DNA of 64,000 bases from Rippkaea orientalis PCC 8801 (GTDB lineage: Bacteria; Cyanobacteriota; Cyanobacteriia; Cyanobacteriales; Microcystaceae): contig NC_011726.1 in assembly GCF_000021805.1 (NCBI RefSeq), positions 1,674,001-1,738,000 on the forward strand. Direction: 5' to 3'. A program made the position numbers and the translations under genes. Below, piece after piece: positions 53,758-62,600 of the stretch. A model generated the notes under the pieces. That model had not been told where the DNA came from. It saw only the letters and a list, made by a program, of their open reading frames with translations, and did no database searches. Every line of letters begins with the position of its first letter. Positions within the stretch are counted from its first letter, which is position 1.

Positions 53758-55149
53758 TCAGGTATCTAACAATCTCCAATTACGTCGAGTTCGGTTTAGG
53801 ACTTCTCTGACTTCTTTATCTCGGAAACAACCGGGCTGACCGATATGTAATGCAACTCGTTGTTCGCTAGGGTAAATACCTTGTTGTTGAAGTTGTTTAA
53901 CTGCTTTTTCTACTTCTATACAAACTTTCTGAATACGTTCCAAGCGAGATTGTTTTTTGTAAATGAGGTAACGTTGAGAAATTTTCTTACAAAGCTCAGG
54001 AAAGTGTCTTCGCAGCACTTTATTGCTGATTCCTAATCGTTTAGCAACTTGAGTCATTGGGCGAGGATGGGTTTCTTGGAAAGCTTCTGAGAGAGCAGCA
54101 TGAATTTGCGCATGGTTTAAAGTGTTCTTGAAGATTTTCGGGCGTTCATTTACAGAAGAAGGAATACTCTTTTGATGAAGAATCATGTTTGTGATATTTC
54201 CCTCGTTGATTATTGAATCTAGTAAATCAACGCGACACAAATAGCATAGTGCTAACAAGCGACTAAGTTGAGGTAAGCTTTTACCTTTAACCCACATCCA
54301 TACCGTATTTTTCGGCATATTAGCCCATCTAGCAAATTCTGCAATGTTACCTTTTGTTGATTGGTGGATAATAGCTTGAATAATTTGAGAAATCTGTTTT
54401 TTTGAGGGAGATTTAATAGTTGAAGGAAAAGATAATAAGTTTCCCAAACAATCCGCAATCCATAAAAAATAGCTTTTATCTTTAAATTTGGTATGAATTG
54501 ATAAAGAAGTATTAAGATAATCTTCAATGTTTCCAAGCCAATTAGAACAATTAGAACAATAACCCAATTGATTCTTAGGTGATAACACTGATACAGACTT
54601 TTTACAAGAAGGACAAAGTGTTTGTAAAGAATATTGATGAATTGAACATAATCGAATTACTTCAATTTGCCAAATTAAAGGGTCAAATATAATTTGATTA
54701 TTAGTTCGCCATTCTTGATAACAAAATGGACACCATGCCTTATGGTTTCGGATTAATTTTCTGTTTGGAAAAATGTTTTTCCAATTCAACATAGTTAAAT
54801 TAGATAAATTTTGATATAGGGTGAGTTCTGATAAAGCTTGAACCGAATCTTCGGCAAGAAGACCACAACCATTGATTGCTCCTGTTTGATTGCGTAAGCA
54901 AAGTAAATTGGTGGTTTTATATGTTTTGGAAATACAAGGGATGATTTCTTTATAAATTAGAGTTCCCACATGAACCCCATGAGAATGAGCCAAACGAGTC
55001 ACATAACTGGTTAAACTCTCAACCATTGGGGTTCCTATCCCCATCGGTTGTAAATGATGCAAACGACTTCGAGGAGGCATGGGAAATTTCTCTGGACTCC
55101 ATAGCTCATCGTTGGTATAGGGTTGAATTTTGTTTATGTCTATGTCCAT
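53758..55149 (-). CDS. tniQ: TniQ/TnsD-family target-selection protein
   Basis: A 463-residue TniQ protein. The N-terminal motif region includes PMVESLTSYVTRLAHSHGV, followed by two zinc-binding sites: CPFC (140-143) with C168/H171, and CPSC (179-182) with CSNC (198-201). The C-terminal half has two probable helix-turn-helix regions (GNIAEFARWANMPKNTVWMW; MTQVAKRLGISNKVLRRHF). TniQ links target recognition to the TnsC ATPase. The length and DNA-binding C terminus fit a TnsD-type homing protein that could recognise tRNA-Leu, but it could instead be the Cascade-bound TniQ. It is divergent from the cas operon and ends next to the tRNA. Confidence 0.88.
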   Translation of the reverse strand: MDIDINKIQPYTNDELWSPEKFPMPPRSRLHHLQPMGIGTPMVESLTSYVTRLAHSHGVHVGTLIYKEIIPCISKTYKTTNLLCLRNQTGAINGCGLLAEDSVQALSELTLYQNLSNLTMLNWKNIFPNRKLIRNHKAWCPFCYQEWRTNNQIIFDPLIWQIEVIRLCSIHQYSLQTLCPSCKKSVSVLSPKNQLGYCSNCSNWLGNIEDYLNTSLSIHTKFKDKSYFLWIADCLGNLLSFPSTIKSPSKKQISQIIQAIIHQSTKGNIAEFARWANMPKNTVWMWVKGKSLPQLSRLLALCYLCRVDLLDSIINEGNITNMILHQKSIPSSVNERPKIFKNTLNHAQIHAALSEAFQETHPRPMTQVAKRLGISNKVLRRHFPELCKKISQRYLIYKKQSRLERIQKVCIEVEKAVKQLQQQGIYPSEQRVALHIGQPGCFRDKEVREVLNRTRRNWRLLDT

Positions 55150-55302
55150 CGGAGATTAATTCATCTACAATTTTTTTGATAAAATCTTTCTTAAAATTTA
55201 CATCAAGAGTTTTCCCAAATTCTTATATTAAGTTATCCTATACTATTATAGTTTATTTTAAACTAATTCATAAAAAATATAAATAATTTTTTGCTGACAA
55301 TA

Positions 55303-55968
55303 ATGACAGATACAGTTATTAACAGTGAAGAACATCTAGATATGATTTTTAAGCTGAGGGGTGCACCGATTCCTCTTGATAATGGCTATGTTATTTATTC
55401 TGCTTTGTGTCGAATTTGCCCGACGCTTCATGAACTCAAAGACGTGGGGATTCATCCCATTGCTGGGATTCCTACTCAGAATAAGTTTCTTGAACTGACT
55501 CCTAATTCTTGTCTAAAAATTCGCATTCATCATTTACAAATTCCTATAATTTATCCTTACCTAACAGGTCAAACTTTTGAAATTGGACAAGAATCTTATC
55601 AACTGAATATTCCCGATTATCAAGCAATACGTTCCTCAGATAGTCTTTATTCTCGATTAGTCGTTATTAAAGGTTATCAAGACTCCTCTAGCTTTCTTGA
55701 AGCAGTTCAGCGTCAAATGGATAGTTTAGCAATACAAGGGAATGTAGAACTTCTGACTCGACAGAATGGAACACCGCAACGACGACAATTGACCATTCGT
55801 AAGCAAGGCAATGAGTTTAAAATAAGAGGGTTTGGCGTTAAGATAAGCGAACTGAGTCCAGAGGACTCTTTAACCTTGCAAGAACAAGGAATCGGGGGAA
55901 AACGGAAAATGATGTGTGGGATATTTGTTCCGGCGACTCGTCCTAAAGATGAGAGGAAAACCCCATGA
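55303..55968 (+). CDS. cas6: Cas6, crRNA-processing endoribonuclease (I-B/Myxan type)
   Basis: A 221-residue RAMP protein. The glycine-rich loop GIGGKRKMMCG lies at 196-206 near the C terminus, typical for Cas6. N-terminal FKLRGAPIPLDNGYVIYSAL matches the Cmx6-like Cas6 of Myxan/Dev-type I-B systems. It should cut in the CRISPR repeat 3' of the GCC-GTTA-GGC hairpin. The ATG at 55303 was chosen; an upstream TTG adds four residues. The stop overlaps the cas8 start by ATGA, so translation is coupled. Confidence 0.88.
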   Translation: MTDTVINSEEHLDMIFKLRGAPIPLDNGYVIYSALCRICPTLHELKDVGIHPIAGIPTQNKFLELTPNSCLKIRIHHLQIPIIYPYLTGQTFEIGQESYQLNIPDYQAIRSSDSLYSRLVVIKGYQDSSSFLEAVQRQMDSLAIQGNVELLTRQNGTPQRRQLTIRKQGNEFKIRGFGVKISELSPEDSLTLQEQGIGGKRKMMCGIFVPATRPKDERKTP

Positions 55969-57512
55969 CGGTTGCAACTCAAAGCAAAATTTCCTTATCT
56001 TTGACTGCTTGTGATACTACCATCATGCACCGTGCAGGAATGGCCGGACTTTACCTAACTTTAAAGCGATTAGAAGAAAAATATCCTGATTTTCGTCAGC
56101 GTGAGGGAAATTTATCATGGTCATTAACCCCTGATACTATTGATTTATTTTGGGAAGCAATTGATTTTAGTGCGTTGGATTGGTTGCTGAAGGAATCTTT
56201 TCAACTGGATGATAATGGGTTGATTTGTTTGACAGGATTAGATGATTATTCAGAGTTGAGACAAAAAATTGAGCTTAATGAAGCAATAAAAGCAGTTTTT
56301 CTCCGTCATAATAAATTTTATCAAGCAGGAGAAGCTAAAAAAATCTCTTTCACCGTTGAAGAACGTGAAGTTTCCTATTCCTACAAACCTCTAATATGGT
56401 ATGCACATCAAACCTTTGCTAAAGAATTATGCGACACAGATACTCAACAATTAAAACAGGATTATCTTCAAATTACCAGTTGGTTGTATTTAGGGGGAAT
56501 TGTCCGTCATGCGAGAGCAGACAAAAAGACTAAACTAGAAGAAAAGCCTGAATATGCTTTAGCCTTGTTATTTGTTCCTGTTGTTTGTCATTATTGTCTT
56601 TTTCACCTTCCGTCTGAGGATGTAAATTCAAGGAAACCTCATCGTTATCTTGTTGTGATTCCAGAAATTAATAATTTTGAAGATGCTTCTCGAAGAAGAT
56701 GGCGATTACAGCAATTAGAACCTCAACAACTTCATGTTACTAATATGAGCGAAGCGGGACTGCTTTATTATAGTTTGGATGAAATTCAAGCAAATGAAAA
56801 TTATAGTCAAGCTTGTCAAGTTTGGTTGTATGAGAAAATGAATAAAGCATCTTATCAACGAGTGTTGACGATGGTTGAAGAGATTGAAATTGATAAGGAA
56901 ATGATTACTACCTATCAACAAGTTAAACAATACTTTCAACCCAATTATCAACATATTTACCCTAATAATATTCTGATTGAGGTAAATCTGGTTCGGTCAC
57001 TAATTGCAGAAAATTTAAGGCAAAAACAGCCTTGGTGGTTTAATTTTTGGAAGAAATTGATTGATGAAGATTCTAAAAACTATTTATTTAAACAGTTATT
57101 ATCTAATCAAAAAGGGGTTAAATTCATGACAAAAAATAGTGAACGAGATGAAAAATATCTCGCTTTTATTGAGGTATTTCAGCAAGCGATGAGGGCAAAT
57201 TTTGCCAAAATCTATGCAAAAACTGAGAGAGGAAAAAACCCTCTCTTTCAGAAGAAAGCAGAACGATTACGGGCAGAGTTAAATTGTTGCTATGATGAGA
57301 TATCATTTCAGCACTATTTAGCTGATTTTTTAGCAAGAGGCGGATTAAATAAACCATTACAAGGTCAGAAAAGAGAGGTTTTATTATTGATTCAACAAGT
57401 GCCTTGGGAAAAATTAAGAATTTGGGCATTATTAGGGATTGCTAGTTACGAACCTAAACCCAAAAATTTGCAAGAATTAGAAGGAATTAAAGATGAATCA
57501 GAAGAAGAATAA
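55965..57512 (+). CDS. cas8: Cas8 (Cmx8-like), large subunit of the type I-B effector
   Basis: A 515-residue protein. The opening LTACDTTIMHRAGMAGLYL resembles Cmx8 of the Myxan/Dev subtype. The middle part has LYLGGIVRHARADKKTKLE and LLFVPVVCHYCLFHLPS. The last 130 residues are helical and form a Cas11-like region, with an internal start (see separate entry). Cas8 recognises the PAM-proximal DNA in Cascade, and in CASTs it contacts TniQ. It overlaps cas7 by 20 bp. Confidence 0.82.
   Translation: MTVATQSKISLSLTACDTTIMHRAGMAGLYLTLKRLEEKYPDFRQREGNLSWSLTPDTIDLFWEAIDFSALDWLLKESFQLDDNGLICLTGLDDYSELRQKIELNEAIKAVFLRHNKFYQAGEAKKISFTVEEREVSYSYKPLIWYAHQTFAKELCDTDTQQLKQDYLQITSWLYLGGIVRHARADKKTKLEEKPEYALALLFVPVVCHYCLFHLPSEDVNSRKPHRYLVVIPEINNFEDASRRRWRLQQLEPQQLHVTNMSEAGLLYYSLDEIQANENYSQACQVWLYEKMNKASYQRVLTMVEEIEIDKEMITTYQQVKQYFQPNYQHIYPNNILIEVNLVRSLIAENLRQKQPWWFNFWKKLIDEDSKNYLFKQLLSNQKGVKFMTKNSERDEKYLAFIEVFQQAMRANFAKIYAKTERGKNPLFQKKAERLRAELNCCYDEISFQHYLADFLARGGLNKPLQGQKREVLLLIQQVPWEKLRIWALLGIASYEPKPKNLQELEGIKDESEEE
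57126..57512 (+). CDS. cas11: Cas11-like small subunit from an internal cas8 start
   Basis: An in-frame ATG at 57126 inside cas8 is preceded by AAAAAGGGGTTAAATTC, a Shine-Dalgarno at good spacing. It would make a 128-residue helical protein beginning MTKNSERDEKYLAFIEVF and ending at the cas8 stop. In several type I systems (I-B, I-C, I-D) the small subunit Cas11 is known to be made this way, and this operon has no separate cas11 gene. Not proven here. Confidence 0.55.
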   Translation: MTKNSERDEKYLAFIEVFQQAMRANFAKIYAKTERGKNPLFQKKAERLRAELNCCYDEISFQHYLADFLARGGLNKPLQGQKREVLLLIQQVPWEKLRIWALLGIASYEPKPKNLQELEGIKDESEEE

Positions 57513-58464
57513 AATACCAAATTATTATCTTTATGGAACAGTTTTGACTCGCTATGGCTTAGCCTCTTTAAGTCACGGGATGCGACAAGGTAATAAATCC
57601 ATTTTACAAAAAGCCTATTGGGATGGCAAAATTCATTCTTTAGTGGGGTCAAGTTCTCTACGGTGGGCGTTACGGTTTTATCTTCAAGAAGAAGGTTATC
57701 CTGTTAACAGAGTATGGGATAAAGATGAACATATTAATCGATTAACGGATGATAATTTTAACCCAGATCAATTTTATGATGATGATATTTTTGGCTTTGC
57801 GTTATTGGAATCTGTAGAAGAAGAAACGGTAGAAGATAAAACACAACCATCAACTCGAAGACGAGGAAAACGAAAGAAATCAGGGACGACTGCTCAGAGA
57901 ACAGGGGCATTAAGTATGAATAATGCTATTTCTTTAACTCCCTATGACGGTTCTTTGAAGTTAGGGGCAAAAAGTGGTAGGGATAAGGATAGCACATCGC
58001 TTCATTTTACGGAATATCATAATACTCGTTATCAATATTATTTTGGGCTTAATGCTACTCATCTTAAAGATTGTTCTCGGATTTTTCCATTAATTGATGG
58101 GATTATGGATATGCCGAAAGTGGGAGGAAGTGCTAATATTTTCAGTTATCCTTTTTGTCCTGATAGTTTAGTTTTTCAATGGACAAATCATTTTGCGTCT
58201 TATATTTCCTATTGTTTTGAATCCGTTGATGGGAAAGGGAGAAATATTAAATTGACTCAAGATTTTATCAATGAGGTGGAATGCGGACAGATTAATCCTG
58301 ATGAGTTATGGATTGGAGGGGCAATTGTTAATGATTTACGAGAACTAGAAAATTTTGAGAAATCCTTACTAAAACAGATACATCTTTATCGAAATCGTAA
58401 TGAGTTGGTAGCCGATTTAAAGGAAGTGATTAAACAAGATTTGGGGTTAAAAGACTCACAATGA
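57493..58464 (+). CDS. cas7: Cas7, crRNA backbone subunit (DevR/Cst2-like)
   Basis: A 323-residue RAMP-type backbone protein. The start YYLYGTVLTRYGLASLSHGM and the segment HSLVGSSSLRWALRFYLQEE match the DevR/Cas7 family of I-B systems. A lysine/arginine-rich loop (TRRRGKRKKSGTTAQ) lies near residues 122-136. Multiple copies coat the crRNA guide. It starts inside cas8 and ends overlapping cas5 by ATGA. Confidence 0.85.
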   Translation: MNQKKNKIPNYYLYGTVLTRYGLASLSHGMRQGNKSILQKAYWDGKIHSLVGSSSLRWALRFYLQEEGYPVNRVWDKDEHINRLTDDNFNPDQFYDDDIFGFALLESVEEETVEDKTQPSTRRRGKRKKSGTTAQRTGALSMNNAISLTPYDGSLKLGAKSGRDKDSTSLHFTEYHNTRYQYYFGLNATHLKDCSRIFPLIDGIMDMPKVGGSANIFSYPFCPDSLVFQWTNHFASYISYCFESVDGKGRNIKLTQDFINEVECGQINPDELWIGGAIVNDLRELENFEKSLLKQIHLYRNRNELVADLKEVIKQDLGLKDSQ

Positions 58465-59099
58465 ATACACCTTTAGTTATCTATCTAGATGTTCCTTTTG
58501 TGACGTTTAGGGAGTTTCATGCAAGGGAGATGGGAAGGACTTATCCTGTTCCTCCTCCAGCGACGGTATATGGGATGTTATTGTCTTTGGTGGGGGAAAC
58601 GGATGTTTATCGTCATTGTGGGGTAGAATTGGCAATTGCCATGTTATCTGAAGCAAAAAAATCGCGGATTTTGCGTCAAATGAGACGGTTTAAGCAGAAG
58701 GATTTTAGTCATGCAGAGAATGTGAATCCTAGCTATCAGGAGATTTTGTCGAATTTGAAGTGCTTAATTTGGGTTCGTTCTGAGGCTGAGATGATGCAAC
58801 CAAGCTTAAAGGAGAGGATAGAGTTTACTTTTGAGCGTCCTGAGTTAGTAAGACGGTTTGGGTGTTTATTTTTAGGGGAAAGTGACCAGTTAATTAAGAC
58901 GATACGGTTAGTTTCTGAGGATTATCGGGAGGGGGTCAGACGATGGTTAATAAGGGATAATGGAGGTAGGTTAACGTTACCCTATTGGGTTGACCATCTG
59001 GGGTCAAGAAATACCCGTTTTTTGCGGTATCGGGTAGAAGAAATGAATCAGTTATCTCCTCCTGATTTCGCATGGACTTCAATTCAATCATCGGTTTGA
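58461..59099 (+). CDS. cas5: Cas5 (DevS-like), Cascade subunit
   Basis: A 212-residue RAMP protein with FVTFREFHAREMGRTYPVPP followed by PATVYGMLLSLVGE, the typical Cas5 opening, in which the protein binds the crRNA 5' handle. The C terminus includes FLGESDQLIKTIRLVSEDYR. It is the last gene of the operon; no cas3 follows, and the short CRISPR array lies 250 bp downstream. Confidence 0.87.
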   Translation: MNTPLVIYLDVPFVTFREFHAREMGRTYPVPPPATVYGMLLSLVGETDVYRHCGVELAIAMLSEAKKSRILRQMRRFKQKDFSHAENVNPSYQEILSNLKCLIWVRSEAEMMQPSLKERIEFTFERPELVRRFGCLFLGESDQLIKTIRLVSEDYREGVRRWLIRDNGGRLTLPYWVDHLGSRNTRFLRYRVEEMNQLSPPDFAWTSIQSSV

Positions 59100-59348
59100 C
59101 AAGTACCTCATAATCGAGAAGGAGATTGAAGGGAGAAAATTGACCACAATGCTGATGGGATAAGGGATAGGACGATTTTAGCTGGTTAATAGGTGCTTGC
59201 AAAGCTTTGAAAAGTTTACAGGGACTGGGTTTTAGCAGTTGAAGGAATCAGAAAATTGGCTCAGTTTCATGTAGTTTTAAACTCTACAATCGGATTTCTT
59301 GTAAACTTTAAAATAGGCCTTCATCAGTAAAGGGTTTTCACCTTCGCT
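59100..59348 (+). promoter_or_regulatory. Leader region of the CRISPR array
   Basis: About 250 bp between cas5 and the first repeat, AT-rich and without a gene. It should hold the array promoter; I could not fix it with confidence. Confidence 0.45.
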
Positions 59349-59533
59349 GTGATTCATGGCTTCATGCCGTTAGGCGTTGCTCAATCCTTAAAAAATCGGG
59401 CTAAGTGTTAAAGAGGCTCAACGATGTGATTCATGGCTTCATGCCGTTAGGCGTTGCTCAAGGAAAATATCCAGGGATTTTCGTCCCAATTAACTGACGT
59501 GATTCGTGGCTTTATGCCGTTAGGTGTATTAAT
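59349..59533 (+). CRISPR. Mini CRISPR array: two perfect repeats, one degenerate repeat, two spacers
   Basis: The 35-bp repeats at 59349-59383 and 59426-59460 are identical: GTGATTCATGGCTTCATGCC followed by GTTAGGCGTTGCTCA. The third at 59499-59533 has three changes in the first 28 bases and a diverged end. The spacers are 42 bp (59384-59425) and 38 bp (59461-59498). The hairpin GCC-GTTA-GGC is followed by 8 nt (GTTGCTCA), fitting the 5' handle left by Cas6 in type I-B. Neither spacer matches the tRNA or another place I could see in the window. Confidence 0.93.
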
Positions 59534-59636
59534 TTAATCAAACTGCATTTATTGGAGTATATTATTATATTTCACCATCGCTATTAACTATTACAAAACT
59601 TTTAAGCAAAATCTTCAACGAGTATCTTAATTCATC

Positions 59637-62600
59637 ATGCCTTTATCGGGTGGCGCAACTGATAAAATTGGAAATCGTTACGAAGGTCTATGGACAATAG
59701 ACTGCTTGTTAGACTTAATTGACGAAAAAGCAAACAATATTGAGATAGAGTTCATTAGTTTAAATCACTTAAATGAACAAGCGACTACTATACGCTTAGA
59801 ACCTGTGGGAGAAGAAGGAGAAGGAGTTGAGTTTTGGCTTCAGAGAGAAGATATTCGAGAATATCATCAAGTCAAGCGACAAAATACAAAGGGACGTTGG
59901 ACATTAGCTGACTTAGAAACTAAACAAATTTTGACCAATTTTAAGAAAAAACTTGAGAATAATCAAACCCATTGTTATTTTATTTCGATTAATAACGCTT
60001 ATCAACTTGAGGAACTAGCAGAAAGAGCAAGAAGTTCACAATCTTGGATAGAATTTGTTAGAGAATTTTTAGATGCAAAAGATTGGCGAGAAAGCTTTCA
60101 TGATTTAGTGAAATATTGGTATAAGTATCAACAACTAGAAATCGAACAAGCGATTGAGGATTTTAAAAGTGGAAAATTAAGTCATCAACAGCAAGCTATT
60201 ATAAATGTAGCTGAAAATTCTTATGAGAAATTAAAAAGAATATATGTAGAAACAATTAGTGAGAGAAAACTACGTCAAACAGTTGTGGATAATATCAAAC
60301 GGTTAATTGAATCTAAAAGTAATGATTTTCCTTCTCATACTGACTATCAAACGGCCGTTGATATTTTAGCAGGATTCGCTTTAGACAGTATTCATAAAAT
60401 CCTAACAGCTAGTGATATTTGGAAACATTTAGACACAAGAGGTTATCAACGCTGTAATTATAGTAAAAATTATCATGTCTTAGCAGCAATAGATAAAGCG
60501 AATCAATTATATTTATCTCCTTTAGAAAAACAAACAGTAATTGCTGGACAATCTATTCCAAGGCAAGAAGCAGAAGAAGCGTTCAACTTACTGGTTAATA
60601 CTCAAAATAAAAAAGGAGTATTTCTAATGGGAGAAGCAGGAGTTGGTAAAAGTGGAGTTATGTTACAAATTGCTAAAAAATTAGAGCAAGAGAACATTAC
60701 TTTTTTTGTATTTCGGATAGATAATTTACCCCCAGAAGTTAATCCTGATGATGTTGGCAGAAAATACAGATTACCTCTTTCTCCTACAATCATACTGGCA
60801 AATATTAGTAAGTATTCCCAAAAACAAACAGTCTTGATTATTGATCAATTAGATGCAGTCAGTCAAGTATCAGGAAGAAATCCGCAGTTTTTTGATTGTA
60901 TTCATAGTCTTCTTGAACAAACAAAACAATTTTCTAAGGTGCGTGTATTAGTTGCTTGTCGTAAATTTGATTTAGATAATGACTCTCGGATTAAAAATTT
61001 AATAGGGAAGCAAGGAATTTTAGAAACAGTTGAAATCCAGAGATTATCATCGGAACAAGTTAAACAAACAGTTCAAAATTTAGGACTTGATGCAAGTAAA
61101 TTAAATCAGAAGCAAGTTGATTTATTATCTTTACCTTTACATTTAGGACTTTTAGCACAAATATCTCAGGATTCAACAATTAACAACTTAAATTTTGAAA
61201 CTGCAAATGATTTATTTGATAAGTTCTGGGAATTTAAGCAAACTAAACTTTATGGAGATGAGAAAACTAAGCATTTAGTTCAATGGAATGAAGTAATAGA
61301 TAAAATCTGCGATAATATCAGCACAAAACTCAATCAAACTTTATCAATTAGTAAGTATCTTCTTGATGATTATTTAATTGATACAAGAATAATGATTTCA
61401 GAAAATGTTCTTATTCAAGAGCAAGATAAAATTAAATTTTTTCATGAAAATTTCTTTGATTATGCTTTTGCAAGAAGATTTACTGCTAGAGAAAAACAAT
61501 TATTATCATTTTTACGAGAAGACGAACAACATTTATTTAAACGCGCTCAAGTTCGACAAATTTTGCAATTTGAAAGATCAATCAATTTTAATCAATATCT
61601 TTATGACATAGAAGAATTATTAAATAGTAAGCTATTAACGAGTGAAGATGATAGAAAGCAATTATTAAATAGTGAAGATATTCGCATTCGCTTTCATCTC
61701 AAACAATTGGTAATTAGTTTACTGTCAAATTTAGAGAACCCCGCAGAAGAAGAATGGGAAATTATTCACCTATTTCTGACAGATAACGAGTCATCTTTAT
61801 TTAATCATGCTTGGGGAATATTATATCAGCCACAATGGTTTATGTTAGCTAAAGATTTAGGTATTATTGAACAATGGTTACGAGATGATAATGATTTGAT
61901 AGTTGATAAGACGGTACGCCTAATCAGTTCGACAGCGAGTCAATTACCCGATGAAGTTTCACCTTTAATTGAACCATTTATTGAAAACTCATCAGAAAAA
62001 TGGTTGGATAGATTTCTATATATAGCAGATAGAATCTCTTTTGAACTAGACAAGAGCAGAAAATTATTAGATTTATTTTTAACCTTGCTCAATAAAGAAA
62101 AATTAGATAATTTAAGAGATACTTTAGCCATGAATGGTGATTTTTGGACACTTATTTTCTCTATATCTGAAAAAAACTCTGCATGGACTTGTGAAATTAT
62201 TGGTCATTATCTTAATCGAAGATTAGAATTATATTTAATGCAAATTTGGTTATTACACTGGATTTATCAATGTTGTCTAAATATTCATCCTTCTTTTCTA
62301 AAGCAATATACACAACTAACAATAAGGTTAAATCCTTTTGATACCTATAGTTATAATTTAAAGCAAGATAAGGCAACAATTCCAGACACACAGCATACTG
62401 AAATTTTTCTAAAAAGTGCTGATAAAGCTCCAAAAGATTATGTAATTAATGTTTTACCATTTATGCTATCTGTCATAGAATTGACATCTATCAAAGATGA
62501 TGAAAAACCCTATGAAGATAACGTATGGTATTATAGAAGTTATGGTGGAGGTCATGGAATAGAAAGTGCTATCTTCAAAGGAATGGAAATCGCCTTATCG

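Noticed and set aside
58936-59202. Minus-strand ORF overlapping cas5 and the array leader
   Set aside because: It is antisense to cas5 and has no coding features.
59384-59498. Possible self-match of a CRISPR spacer to the tRNA-Leu region
   Set aside because: Only an 8-base match (CGGGCTAA) to the tRNA upstream flank was found, which is chance level; neither spacer aligns to the tRNA or its 3' flank.
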